Source: Cellulophaga tyrosinoxydans
Lineage (GTDB): Bacteria > Bacteroidota > Bacteroidia > Flavobacteriales > Flavobacteriaceae
NCBI RefSeq assembly: GCF_900176415.1
Contig: NZ_FWXO01000004.1
Location: 1 to 64,000, forward strand
DNA: 64,000 nt
Direction: 5' to 3'
The notes under the pieces are model-generated. The model did not search any database. It saw only the letters and a program-made list of their open reading frames with translations, and had not been told where the DNA came from. Below, piece by piece: positions 1 through 6,676 of this stretch (its first letter is position 1; every line of letters starts with the position of its first letter). A program made the position numbers and the translations under genes.

Positions 1-318
1 CCGAATTAGTAAAAAGGGAAACAGTCATATCCGAGCGGCCTTACATATGCCTTCGATGACTTGTGTGCGTTGTAATCCCACATTAAAGCAATTCTACAAT
101 AGACTTAAGCCAAAGAAAGCAAAGCCCTTGGTGGCTTTAATAGCAGTTCAGCGGAAGTTGTTAATCCTGATGTTCACCTTATGGAAGAATGAAGAAGTTT
201 ATAATTCAGATTTTGAGAAAAAAAAGCAGCAAAAGCATAATACTCTTGCTGCGCAGGATAACAAATTGATAAATCAACTTGTTTCCTAAAATTTTAAAGA
301 AAAAGCTTGCTTTTTGAC
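1..318 (+). mobile_element. 3' end of an IS110-type insertion sequence
   Basis: This covers the transposase 3' part and a short noncoding tail. The outer boundary is inferred from where the left arm of the following inverted-repeat element stops matching its right arm, at about 316-320. No terminal inverted repeats can be tested because the other end is outside the window. An exact 11-bp inverted repeat (302-312 with 341-351, AAAGCTTGCTT/AAGCAAGCTTT) straddles the proposed junction. It could be a hairpin of either the IS or the recombination site. Confidence 0.45.
2..289 (+). CDS. IS110-family transposase, C-terminal part (cut by window edge)
   Basis: The frame is open from base 2 and ends at TAA 287-289, giving 95 residues of a protein whose start lies outside the window. 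The segment begins RISKKGNSHIRAALHMPSM and continues with NPTLKQFYNRL and KPLVALIAVQRKLL. These match the C-terminal Transposase_20 region of IS110-type DEDD transposases, where the pattern K+GN..+R.AL...A....+.NP...FY.RL...GK....AL+A..RKLL is typical. IS110-family enzymes move circular elements by bridge-RNA-guided recombination. The internal ATG at 47 is not the true start. The downstream neighbour is the first attC-like element, whose left arm looks damaged, so this element may have inserted there. The family call is firm; the subgroup (IS110 or IS1111) cannot be decided. Confidence 0.85.
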   Translation, partial: RISKKGNSHIRAALHMPSMTCVRCNPTLKQFYNRLKPKKAKPLVALIAVQRKLLILMFTLWKNEEVYNSDFEKKKQQKHNTLAAQDNKLINQLVS

Positions 319-507
319 ACAGTACCTATGAGTAGTGCGGAAGCAAGCTTTCGCTTACTTTAGGGTTTTGCACTAAGCAAAAGCTTTATGTTTTGTTTTT
401 AAATTTTTGTTGTCTATGCAAAATCCTAAAGATTTTGCGTAGATATAAATATACACAAACCATTGGATTTAGCACCAAATTCCGCATTACTTATAGGTAT
501 TGTTAGC
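316..507. repeat. attC-like element A (long class, left core damaged)
   Basis: This is an imperfect inverted repeat. The left arm holds ACCTATGAGTAGTGCGGA (about 324-341) and the right arm TCCGCATTACTTATAGGT (481-498), followed by GTTAGC at 502-507. An inner hairpin at 418-438 has arms GCAAAATC and GATTTTGC. The expected GCTAAC core at the left end is replaced by TGACAC next to the IS110 transposase. The overall layout matches elements B, C and G. Confidence 0.7.
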
Positions 508-873
508 GAGTGTATTTTGTTAAGCGCTTAATATTGTTTAAGCAATAGCCAAGGCATTGAACCCAAGCCCTTTTTTAAAATGGTTTCTTTTTTTTATTTC
601 CCACGAATTTTAATGATTTTGACTTAATAGACTGTGTTTACCCTGAATTTAGCAAGTAAGAGGCAAATCCATCTAGGTAAGAGTTGCGTCTGAGTAAAGT
701 CCTACTAAACAAAGAGTGGTAAGCTAATTTTAGTATTAAAGTGCCGGAATTTTGGAAAACGACGGCTTAAAAGAAACCATTTTTAAAAAAACATGATTGC
801 GCAAACCAAAAGTTTTTAAGTAAAAGAAATATTCAGGAGAATTGCGCTCTGATATTTTTTTTTTAATATACAC
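508..873. other. Cassette A-B without a recognisable ORF
   Basis: This 366-bp stretch lies between elements A and B. Its ends match as inverted repeats (GTTAGCG...TGTAT at 502-515 and ATACACGCTAAC at 868-879), as in the other cassettes. I see no credible reading frame on either strand. Inside it, 571-591 and 769-790 form a 21-bp inverted repeat (core AAAAGAAACCAT/ATGGTTTCTTTT) with one extra base, enclosing about 180 bp. It also holds the 12-mer GCGTCTGAGTAA at 686-697, which recurs in the next cassette. It may encode a structured RNA or be decayed sequence. Confidence 0.5.
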
Positions 874-1070
874 GCTAACGTTGCGGCTATGCGAAGTGCG
901 GAGGCTGATAAGAACTGATCTTAATTCCTAGCACTAAGGCAAAGCATTTTGTTCGCGTTTATTTTTTAATTTTTCAAATGCCGAATCAAACTGATTTGGC
1001 GACCTTATAAATATAGGCAAACCATTTAATTAAACACCGAACCACCGCATTACGCATAGGTTTTGTTAGC
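874..1070. repeat. attC-like element B (long class)
   Basis: The left arm GCTAACGTTGCGGCTATGCG (874-893) pairs imperfectly with the right arm ending CGCATAGGTTTTGTTAGC (1053-1070). The inner hairpin at 980-1000 has arms GCCGAATCA and TGATTTGGC. It is 197 bp, close to A, C and G in length. A T-rich tract precedes the inner hairpin, as in the other long elements. Confidence 0.8.
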
Positions 1071-1261
1071 AAATCGTTTTTATTTTTTTGCGACCGAGTA
1101 AGAAAAAGCCAGCGTACTGCTTGCGTATTGAGAGCGTCTGAGTAAGAAAGTCTTGCGAACACCTCCGAATCCCTCCGAATCAAGCTAAAATCCATTACAT
1201 ATGAGTGAAAACCCTCGATTCCGACCCAGTATTGGAAGACAGGATTATAGATTAAGGACAA
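986..1261 (-). CDS. Doubtful 91-residue ORF of cassette B-C
   Basis: This frame starts at 1261 inside the short cassette between elements B and C and runs into element B before stopping. Real genes of this array also run into, or stop in, the neighbouring element, which is the only argument for it. The translation shows no signal peptide, no membrane segment and no recognised domain. Part of it is merely the translation of the repeat. The cassette shares the 12-mer GCGTCTGAGTAA (1134-1145) with the ORF-less cassette A-B, which argues for non-coding function. Probably not a protein gene. Confidence 0.15.
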   Translation of the reverse strand: MSLIYNPVFQYWVGIEGFHSYVMDFSLIRRDSEVFARLSYSDALNTQAVRWLFLTRSQKNKNDLLTKPMRNAVVRCLIKWFAYIYKVAKSV

Positions 1262-1286
1262 AACTAAATACTTGTGTAAAATGTTT

Positions 1287-1484
1287 GCTAACGGCTTCGG
1301 CTATGGCAAGTAGGGCAGGCAGGGAAACGAAGGGTTTCCGTATGCGCACGTAGCCAAAGCTTTTGCATTTTGTTTTTATCTTTATTTTTTAAAAGCCAAA
1401 TCAAAAGATTTGGCGTACTTAGTAAACAAGTCCAAGCCTTTAAATATAGCACATTATGTCCTATTTGTTATAGCCAATGTTAGC
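1287..1484. repeat. attC-like element C (long class)
   Basis: The left arm GCTAACGGCTTCGGCTATGG (1287-1306) pairs with the right arm TTATAGCCAATGTTAGC (1468-1484). The inner hairpin GCCAAATCAAAAGATTTGGC lies at 1395-1414. It is 198 bp. The stop codon of the upstream minus-strand lipoprotein gene (1461-1463) lies inside this element, as is common for integron cassettes. Confidence 0.8.
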
Positions 1485-2414
1485 AATAGTTTTTCTCAGT
1501 TCATGTTTTGTTCTGAATGAATTTGGCCTCAACTTGCTTTCTGCAATAATTCTTTTTCTGTCTTTTCGTAACTCCTTCAGTTGTCTTCTTATTCCACCAA
1601 CAAGTCCATTTGAGTTGTCTTTTTCTGCCTCGGAAAGTTCATCTTCTAAGGTTTCGATATCTAAGTCGATTTGATTGAGTTCAAAAATACCGTAATAATA
1701 AATTCTCTTTTTTTGCTCGAATTCCTCTAATAATTCGGTCAAACAAGGAGCAAAACTCCCATTTCTAATATCGAATATTATGGGTTCATTATTTGGTAAA
1801 GAGTCCAATAGACTAATTAAAGCTTCGTTTCCGTCTCGACATCCAGAAATCCTGCCCGCAACTCGATATTCAATTGGGTTATTACTTACCCTCTTTATTG
1901 GTAAGGTGTAATGAAAGTAATCCTGAATATTTTCTGTAAGGCTTTGTCCTTTATTGTTGTTTTTGATTGTACTATGAGCTAATGCAAAAAACGCATCTAG
2001 AATTTGGTAGTCTTTAAGATATTTTTCTTGCCTATTTGGGCTTGTTGAAATTAAAGAAATAGAGTCATTCCATTGATTAATTTTACTGAACCTAAAACTA
2101 ATTCCATCGAGTACTTCGCGATTATGCTGAATTGAACTGTCCAATTTGACAGACTCAATCCTTTCCAAAAATGTATTTAGAACTTTTCTGTCGATTTGGT
2201 ACTCTTCATTAATTAAGTTGTTTGAACCTTGAATGTGTCCTTCAATTTTTAATTGCTTACTATTCTGGGATAGGATACTTTTTTCAATGTCAATCGTATA
2301 GTGAATAGGTGTAATAAATGCAGGGTAAAATTCGTAAACTATTTTATCTCTAGCACATGAGAACAAAAACAATGAAAATAGTATGGTGATAATTCGGTTC
2401 AAATTTTTCTTCAA
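1461..2414 (-). CDS. Cassette-borne lipoprotein of unknown function
   Basis: From the TTG at 2414 the protein is about 317 residues and begins MKKNLNRIITILFSLFLFSC, a clean lipoprotein signal with the lipobox Cys near residue 20. The frame is open further upstream to an ATG at 2462, but those codons are the left arm of element D and would put 16 extra residues before the signal, so the TTG start is preferred. The body is mixed alpha/beta with no recognised domain. Near the C-terminus (IDLDIETLEDELSEAEKD and RRQLKELRKDRKRI) there is a charged coiled coil. The stop falls within element C. The product is probably anchored in a cell-envelope membrane facing the periplasm. Confidence 0.65.
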   Translation of the reverse strand: MKKNLNRIITILFSLFLFSCARDKIVYEFYPAFITPIHYTIDIEKSILSQNSKQLKIEGHIQGSNNLINEEYQIDRKVLNTFLERIESVKLDSSIQHNREVLDGISFRFSKINQWNDSISLISTSPNRQEKYLKDYQILDAFFALAHSTIKNNNKGQSLTENIQDYFHYTLPIKRVSNNPIEYRVAGRISGCRDGNEALISLLDSLPNNEPIIFDIRNGSFAPCLTELLEEFEQKKRIYYYGIFELNQIDLDIETLEDELSEAEKDNSNGLVGGIRRQLKELRKDRKRIIAESKLRPNSFRTKHELRKTIANIGYNK

Positions 2415-2421
2415 AATTATT

Positions 2422-2552
2422 GCTAACGGTTTTGTGTATGATTTCGTTGCGTGTTTCAGCAACTAAATTAGTAAACTAAAACGAACCAGAGGAAATTCCG
2501 AAGGAATTTCCAAGTAGGCGAGTACTAGCAATGAATTATACACGTTGTTGCC
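2422..2552. repeat. attC-like element D (short class)
   Basis: The left arm begins GCTAACGGTTTTGTGTATG (2422-2440). The right arm is ATTATACACGTTGTTGCC (2535-2552). The inner hairpin GGAAATTCCGAAGGAATTTCC is at 2491-2511. It is 131 bp. The outer cores differ (GCTAAC on the left, GTTGCC on the right): each matches the far end of its own adjoining cassette, not its partner within the element. Confidence 0.8.
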
Positions 2553-2560
2553 ACACGTTT

Positions 2561-2902
2561 TTATTCGACTGTTCTTGACATTGCAATTGTCATCATAATT
2601 CCAAAATATAGAAATGGTAATAAACCAATTAAAATCCAAATCCAATATTTTTTCCATTGTTTTCTCTTTTCTGATATTACAATTAATGGATGGAAAAAAG
2701 ACCAACCTATCATTAAAAGAACAATTCCTTTTGATAATAAACTACCATATTGATAAATCCATCGATAGTCAGAAAAACGAAACCATTTTTCAAGGTATCT
2801 TGCAGTTATCATTCCTGTAAAACAAAGAACACAAATAGTAATCGCTGACAATTTTGGATTGTATAAAAATCGGCTAATCGTATTTAGTTTTTTAGTTTCC
2901 AA
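2561..2902 (-). CDS. Small membrane protein (three predicted TM helices)
   Basis: This 113-residue protein has hydrophobic segments at about 16-34 (LSAITICVLCFTGMITA), 55-75 (LLSKGIVLLMIGWSFFHPLI) and 87-108 (WIWILIGLLPFLYFGIMMTIA). A basic cytoplasmic-type loop EKRKQWKK separates the last two. No family is recognised. It starts 2 bases after the stop of 2905-3336, with no recombination element between them, so the two genes form one two-gene cassette and are probably co-translated. It ends 8 bp before element D. Confidence 0.6.
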   Translation of the reverse strand: METKKLNTISRFLYNPKLSAITICVLCFTGMITARYLEKWFRFSDYRWIYQYGSLLSKGIVLLMIGWSFFHPLIVISEKRKQWKKYWIWILIGLLPFLYFGIMMTIAMSRTVE

Positions 2903-2904
2903 AC

Positions 2905-3336
2905 TTATTCTTTTATGTTGTTTTTCAGCCAGTAACTTCCCATTGTCAACATTTCGTCCGTAAACATATTTTTGAGTTCAATTTTTTGGAAATAAGTACA
3001 ACCTGAACAGACAGAAACTAATTCAGTCGATTTTTTAATTTCCGTAATCAAATTCAATTCCGTTTGGTTGAGTTTATATTTTCCGAGTTCAGTCAGTTTC
3101 TCCAGAGAGATAACTGACATATATTTTTCCGCTTTATTTTCAGATTCCAGCCGTTTTGAAATCCATTTATAATTTTCACTATTCAGTTTTTTAGTATATT
3201 TTTCTACAGTTTTCGAAGGTTGTCCTGCAAAGTAACAAGCAAATCCAACCATTTCATTTTTGAACACGTTTTCTTGAGCGTTCATTACGCTTAAAATTCC
3301 GATTAAGAATACTATGGTTAATATTTTAGTTCGCAT
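2905..3336 (-). CDS. Small secreted protein, first gene of a two-gene cassette
   Basis: This 143-residue protein has a signal peptide (MRTKILTIVFLIGILSVMNA, cleavage likely before QEN). Its mature part contains a CxxC pair in CSGCTYF near residue 110 and another Cys in FACYF near residue 34, so disulfide bonding in the periplasm is possible. No known domain is recognised. It lies immediately upstream of the small membrane protein at 2561-2902, which suggests a functional pair. The start codon lies 14 bp from the core of element E. Confidence 0.6.
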   Translation of the reverse strand: MRTKILTIVFLIGILSVMNAQENVFKNEMVGFACYFAGQPSKTVEKYTKKLNSENYKWISKRLESENKAEKYMSVISLEKLTELGKYKLNQTELNLITEIKKSTELVSVCSGCTYFQKIELKNMFTDEMLTMGSYWLKNNIKE

Positions 3337-3350
3337 TTTTTCAAATGTGT

Positions 3351-3480
3351 GGCAACGTGTTTGTATATGGTTTGTTGCGTGTTTTAAACACCTAATTTAA
3401 CAAATAAAAACCGAATAGAAAATCCGCGAGGATTTTCGTGAGTAGGCTAGAACTAGCAATAAAATATATACGGTGTTAGC
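3351..3480. repeat. attC-like element E (short class)
   Basis: The left core is GGCAAC (3351-3356) and the right core GTTAGC (3475-3480). The arms CGTGTTTGTATATGG and AAAATATATACGGTG pair imperfectly. The inner hairpin GAAAATCCGCGAGGATTTTC at 3418-3437 is a perfect stem with a GCGA-type loop. The same hairpin sequence occurs in element F. Length 130 bp. Confidence 0.82.
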
Positions 3481-3487
3481 CACAGGT

Positions 3488-4546
3488 TTATTTTTTTACA
3501 GTTGAAATTATTTTCAAAATTTTATCAATTTCTATTTTATCCTTTCCTTCTTCCGATATGAGGTCAACTTCATTACTGATTACTTTTCTATTTAGATGAT
3601 TTGATATTATTTTATCAAGTGCGCTGTTAACTCTTGTAATTCCATCGTTAATATCAAGCGATAAATTGTTAATCGATAAAAGTAAGCCCTGTATATATTT
3701 TATACTATGGATATTATTTGATATTGCTATAAGTTGTCTTTGAGCTCTATTCATTTGAAATATAAATCCCCACATTAATGCTCCTGCGATAGGTAAAGGA
3801 AGAAGAATAATTAAGTATTCATTCAATTTTGGTAATTCAACAGAATTAGATATCTTATATAATAGTGTTATTTCGCAAATGACTATTAGAATCAAAGTAA
3901 TAATGCAAAGAATAGCATAAGCATAATATAAAATATTTAACCTCTTATGTTCATTCTCAATTGGTTTTAAATATTCTTTAAGATTATCAAAAGTTTCATT
4001 TATTTTCTGTTCCCAATCATTTTTTGCATCTTCTTGTTTTTCTTTTAATTCGAGTTCTTTCTTTTTTTTATTCAACTCGTTTTCAATGACTTTTAATTGT
4101 TCGTTGGTTTCAATTGCTAATCTTCTTTGCTCTTCGGTTTCATTTTTATTGTATTCAAGAAATTTTCTTAATTCAGCCTCTCTTGATTCCAATTCGTTAA
4201 TTTTTTTACTATAATACTCTTCAGAATTTATACTATTATTTCTATAAGAATCCGACATATTTAGTCGGTCTCTTAAATATTCTAGAGTGTGAATTATATT
4301 AGATAAATCTGAATTATCATAATTTACTTCTATATCGCTAAACTGATTAAACAATGAGTCAAGATGTTCAATTATTAGCGCTCTGGTTTTATGATGATTA
4401 ACATTGTCTAAAAGAACGTTTACTGTCTCAATTGCTCTATCTTTTCTGATATTGCTAAATTTTGAGTTTAACAAAACTTCTCGAAGAATGTATAACTTCT
4501 GCTTTAAATCCTCAATTTCTTCGTACATTCTTTTTGTTATTCCCAT
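3488..4546 (-). CDS. Coiled-coil protein with two central TM helices
   Basis: This 352-residue protein has an alpha-helical N-terminal region. A long charged coiled coil follows at about 107-200, rich in E, K and R (for example NELNKKKKELELKEKQED). Two hydrophobic helices lie at about 205-230 and 243-263, separated by a short loop, and a C-terminal soluble helical domain follows. This layout (coiled coil, hairpin of two TM helices, cytoplasmic tail) is seen in membrane-anchored effectors and sensors, but no family can be named. It fills a single cassette between elements E and F and is the only gene there. Confidence 0.65.
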   Translation of the reverse strand: MGITKRMYEEIEDLKQKLYILREVLLNSKFSNIRKDRAIETVNVLLDNVNHHKTRALIIEHLDSLFNQFSDIEVNYDNSDLSNIIHTLEYLRDRLNMSDSYRNNSINSEEYYSKKINELESREAELRKFLEYNKNETEEQRRLAIETNEQLKVIENELNKKKKELELKEKQEDAKNDWEQKINETFDNLKEYLKPIENEHKRLNILYYAYAILCIITLILIVICEITLLYKISNSVELPKLNEYLIILLPLPIAGALMWGFIFQMNRAQRQLIAISNNIHSIKYIQGLLLSINNLSLDINDGITRVNSALDKIISNHLNRKVISNEVDLISEEGKDKIEIDKILKIISTVKK

Positions 4547-4574
4547 TTTTTTTTGCGTCTAGGTTTTACTTGTG

Positions 4575-4705
4575 GCTAACGTGTTTGTGTAAGATTAGTT
4601 GCGTTGTTTAAGCACCTAATTTAACAAATACAAACCAAATAGAAAATCCGCGAGGATTTTCGTAAGTAGGCTCGTACCAAGCAATTAATTTTACACGTTG
4701 TTAGC
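4575..4705. repeat. attC-like element F (short class)
   Basis: The left core GCTAAC (4575-4580) and right core GTTAGC (4700-4705) bound 131 bp. The arms GTGTTTGTGTAAGATTA and TAATTTTACACGTTG pair. The inner hairpin GAAAATCCGCGAGGATTTTC is at 4642-4661. Much of the interior matches element E, with long shared stretches such as CACCTAATTTAACAAATA. The TAA stop of the DUF2726 gene (4701-4703 on the minus strand) is part of the core itself. Confidence 0.85.
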
Positions 4706-5519
4706 ACACGTAATTGTTCGTAATGTATAATTCAAATATTTCTTCCATACTCCGATTTTCTTTCTTCCGCAATCTATGTAATTCCATTCCAGCTTTTTCA
4801 AAAATCTCGTCTTTCATTCTGTCATTTTCGATTTGCTTTGGTTTGTCGTGCCAACTACTATCTAATTCAATAAAAAACTTTGGTTTAAAAGTTTCTGAAT
4901 CGACAATACACAAATCCAATGTTGAATGAAAGAAAAAAGTTTTAGTTTTTTTCTCAAGTAGCTCGATAACTTTAGAATTTATAATAGAACTTAAAGCAAT
5001 ATTAGGCAGAATTATTTCACTTTTCAAAATTCTTCTCGAAGCTAAATAAAGTTCTTTTTCCTGCGGTGAATTAAAAATTGATTTTGAAAAATCTAATTTT
5101 CCAGAAGCTCCAATTTTAACATTTAAGTTTGATGCAAGAATAGTTTTCTCAATTTTTTCCGTTCTTTCAATATTTTTATTCTTTAGATAATTTTGAGCAT
5201 CTATATTTTCAGTCAATACTTTTGCGTAATGTTCCGAAGGGTGTTTTTCAAACAAATATTCGGCAAGTTCTAATACACAATTGTTAGATAGTTTTAAAAT
5301 CTTTGAATTTTGGCTTAATTGAAAAATTCTTGCAAGTACAGTTGAAAGATTTTCATCGCCATTATTTTCGTAACGTCTGACTTCGTTTATTAAATTCGTC
5401 TCAAAAATCGAAAAAATTGGGTCGTCCGCTAATTCTTTACAATTATTTTCGTCAGACAGAAGTTCGTTTAACTTCAGCCATTCCTTGGTTTGTAAGAAAA
5501 TAAGACAGTTTTCAGTCAT
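4701..5519 (-). CDS. DUF2726 nuclease-like protein
   Basis: This 272-residue protein has a helical N-terminal half (1-130) of unknown role. Its C-terminal domain (about 150-255) has the DUF2726 pattern: EKELYLASRRIL, LPNIALSSII, then STLDLCIVD...KPKFFIELDSSWH, then a helix with DRMKDEIFEKAGMELHRLR. DUF2726 resembles the Vsr/PD-(D/E)xK nuclease fold. D202 and the ELD at 218-220 are the likely metal-binding acids, inferred by position and not tested. The stop codon is supplied by the core of element F. It is alone in its cassette. Nuclease activity or a defence role is inference. Confidence 0.7.
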   Translation of the reverse strand: MTENCLIFLQTKEWLKLNELLSDENNCKELADDPIFSIFETNLINEVRRYENNGDENLSTVLARIFQLSQNSKILKLSNNCVLELAEYLFEKHPSEHYAKVLTENIDAQNYLKNKNIERTEKIEKTILASNLNVKIGASGKLDFSKSIFNSPQEKELYLASRRILKSEIILPNIALSSIINSKVIELLEKKTKTFFFHSTLDLCIVDSETFKPKFFIELDSSWHDKPKQIENDRMKDEIFEKAGMELHRLRKKENRSMEEIFELYITNNYVC

Positions 5520-5545
5520 ATTTACGGTTGTTTGTTTTTATGTGT

Positions 5546-5740
5546 GCTAACGGTTGTGTATATGGCTCGTAGCGTGCAAATTAGCGATTATTTTTCGGTT
5601 TAGCACGAGCCGAATTTTTTAATTTTCTTATTACCTTTTCTTTTCAATAAGCCAAATTAAAAAATTTGGCGGACTTGCAAATATGCCTTAACTTCGATTA
5701 AGCAACTGATTAGCTATGAGTTATATACGTTGTTGTGAGC
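5546..5740. repeat. attC-like element G (long class)
   Basis: The left arm GCTAACGGTTGTGTATATGG (5546-5565) pairs with GAGTTATATACGTTGTTGTG (5719-5738). The right core is GTTGTGAGC (5732-5740) and does not match GCTAAC. The inner hairpin GCCAAATTAAAAAATTTGGC at 5651-5670 is perfect. Length 195 bp, in the same class as A, B and C. Confidence 0.78.
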
Positions 5741-5742
5741 AG

Positions 5743-6651
5743 TTATAATTCGTCAGTTTCTTCATTATTAAATCCAAAAGCATTGTCCAATAGCTCGTGC
5801 GTAAATACATTTTTTTCCATTCCGTTCTTTAGGACTTTTAATAGTTCAATTCCGTATTCGTAAACCGCTTCTAATTTTTTCTTTCCGACTGATTTTTTTA
5901 GTCGACCGTGGGAAATTTGATTGCGATAATCTCTAAATTGATGATATTTACTTTTCAAGTCAATATATTCTTCTTCGGTCAATTCATTTGTTTCGTTCAG
6001 AATTCTCAATAAAACATTCATAGAATACATCATTGGCATTGATAGTTTTCTGCGAATATTTATGTCCTTTGTATTTTTGGTTTCTCTAAATGGCTTTATA
6101 ATATCAAAACCTATTTTCTCAATATCTCCTGATATTTGCAAAATTGCCATTTCTACAGAAACATCTTTTAATTTCTTGATGTGGTCTAATTCACTTTTTG
6201 AAATGCCTAATAGTTCCAAATTATCTTTGGAAAGATAAACTTCTAATTCTTCTCTTAATGAAGAATTATATTCGTCTTTTAGAAAACGATGAAAAAAGTC
6301 TTTTGTACCAGTCAAATAGAAATACACCGCTTCTTCATTAGGAAAACCAAATCTGTGCTGAAGTGTATTTCTATCATCGACAAGTAGTTCAATTATTGGT
6401 TTTTCAGGAATTTTAATACCTAAATCTGCTAAACCTTTAAAAGATTCCCAAATTCCGATTGTCAAATTCTGATTTTTAGTACTATAAATAGATTTTCCTT
6501 CTACTAATAATTTGTCTTTAAGAATTAACTCAACTGAATTCGCCAAATGAAGAATGACAAACTTAAATTTTCTGTCATTTTTTTCTCCGTAAAGTTCGGT
6601 TGCGTGTGCTAATAATTCTATTGCACTTACATATAATGGCGATTTCATCAT
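5743..6651 (-). CDS. Protein with two HEPN-type RX4H motifs
   Basis: This mostly alpha-helical protein of 302 residues has no signal peptide. Two RX4H motifs are visible, RNTLQH at 94-99 (context LLVDDRNTLQHRFG) and RNQISH at 243-248 (context FRDYRNQISHGR). This spacing and the helical context are typical of HEPN domains, many of which are metal-independent RNases in toxin-antitoxin, abortive-infection and CRISPR-linked systems. The presence of two motifs suggests a pseudo-dimer in one chain. The gene fills the cassette nearest the recombinase remnant, which would be the first cassette in reading order. The function is inferred from motif only, and the start could be the first or second Met. 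Confidence 0.65.
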   Translation of the reverse strand: MMKSPLYVSAIELLAHATELYGEKNDRKFKFVILHLANSVELILKDKLLVEGKSIYSTKNQNLTIGIWESFKGLADLGIKIPEKPIIELLVDDRNTLQHRFGFPNEEAVYFYLTGTKDFFHRFLKDEYNSSLREELEVYLSKDNLELLGISKSELDHIKKLKDVSVEMAILQISGDIEKIGFDIIKPFRETKNTKDINIRRKLSMPMMYSMNVLLRILNETNELTEEEYIDLKSKYHQFRDYRNQISHGRLKKSVGKKKLEAVYEYGIELLKVLKNGMEKNVFTHELLDNAFGFNNEETDEL

Positions 6652-6676
6652 AATTTTACGAATGTTTGTTTTAATT

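Noticed and set aside
2463-2705. Minus-strand 80-codon frame
   Set aside because: It overlaps the better-supported membrane protein gene at 2561-2902 in another frame, and part of it is translated element D.
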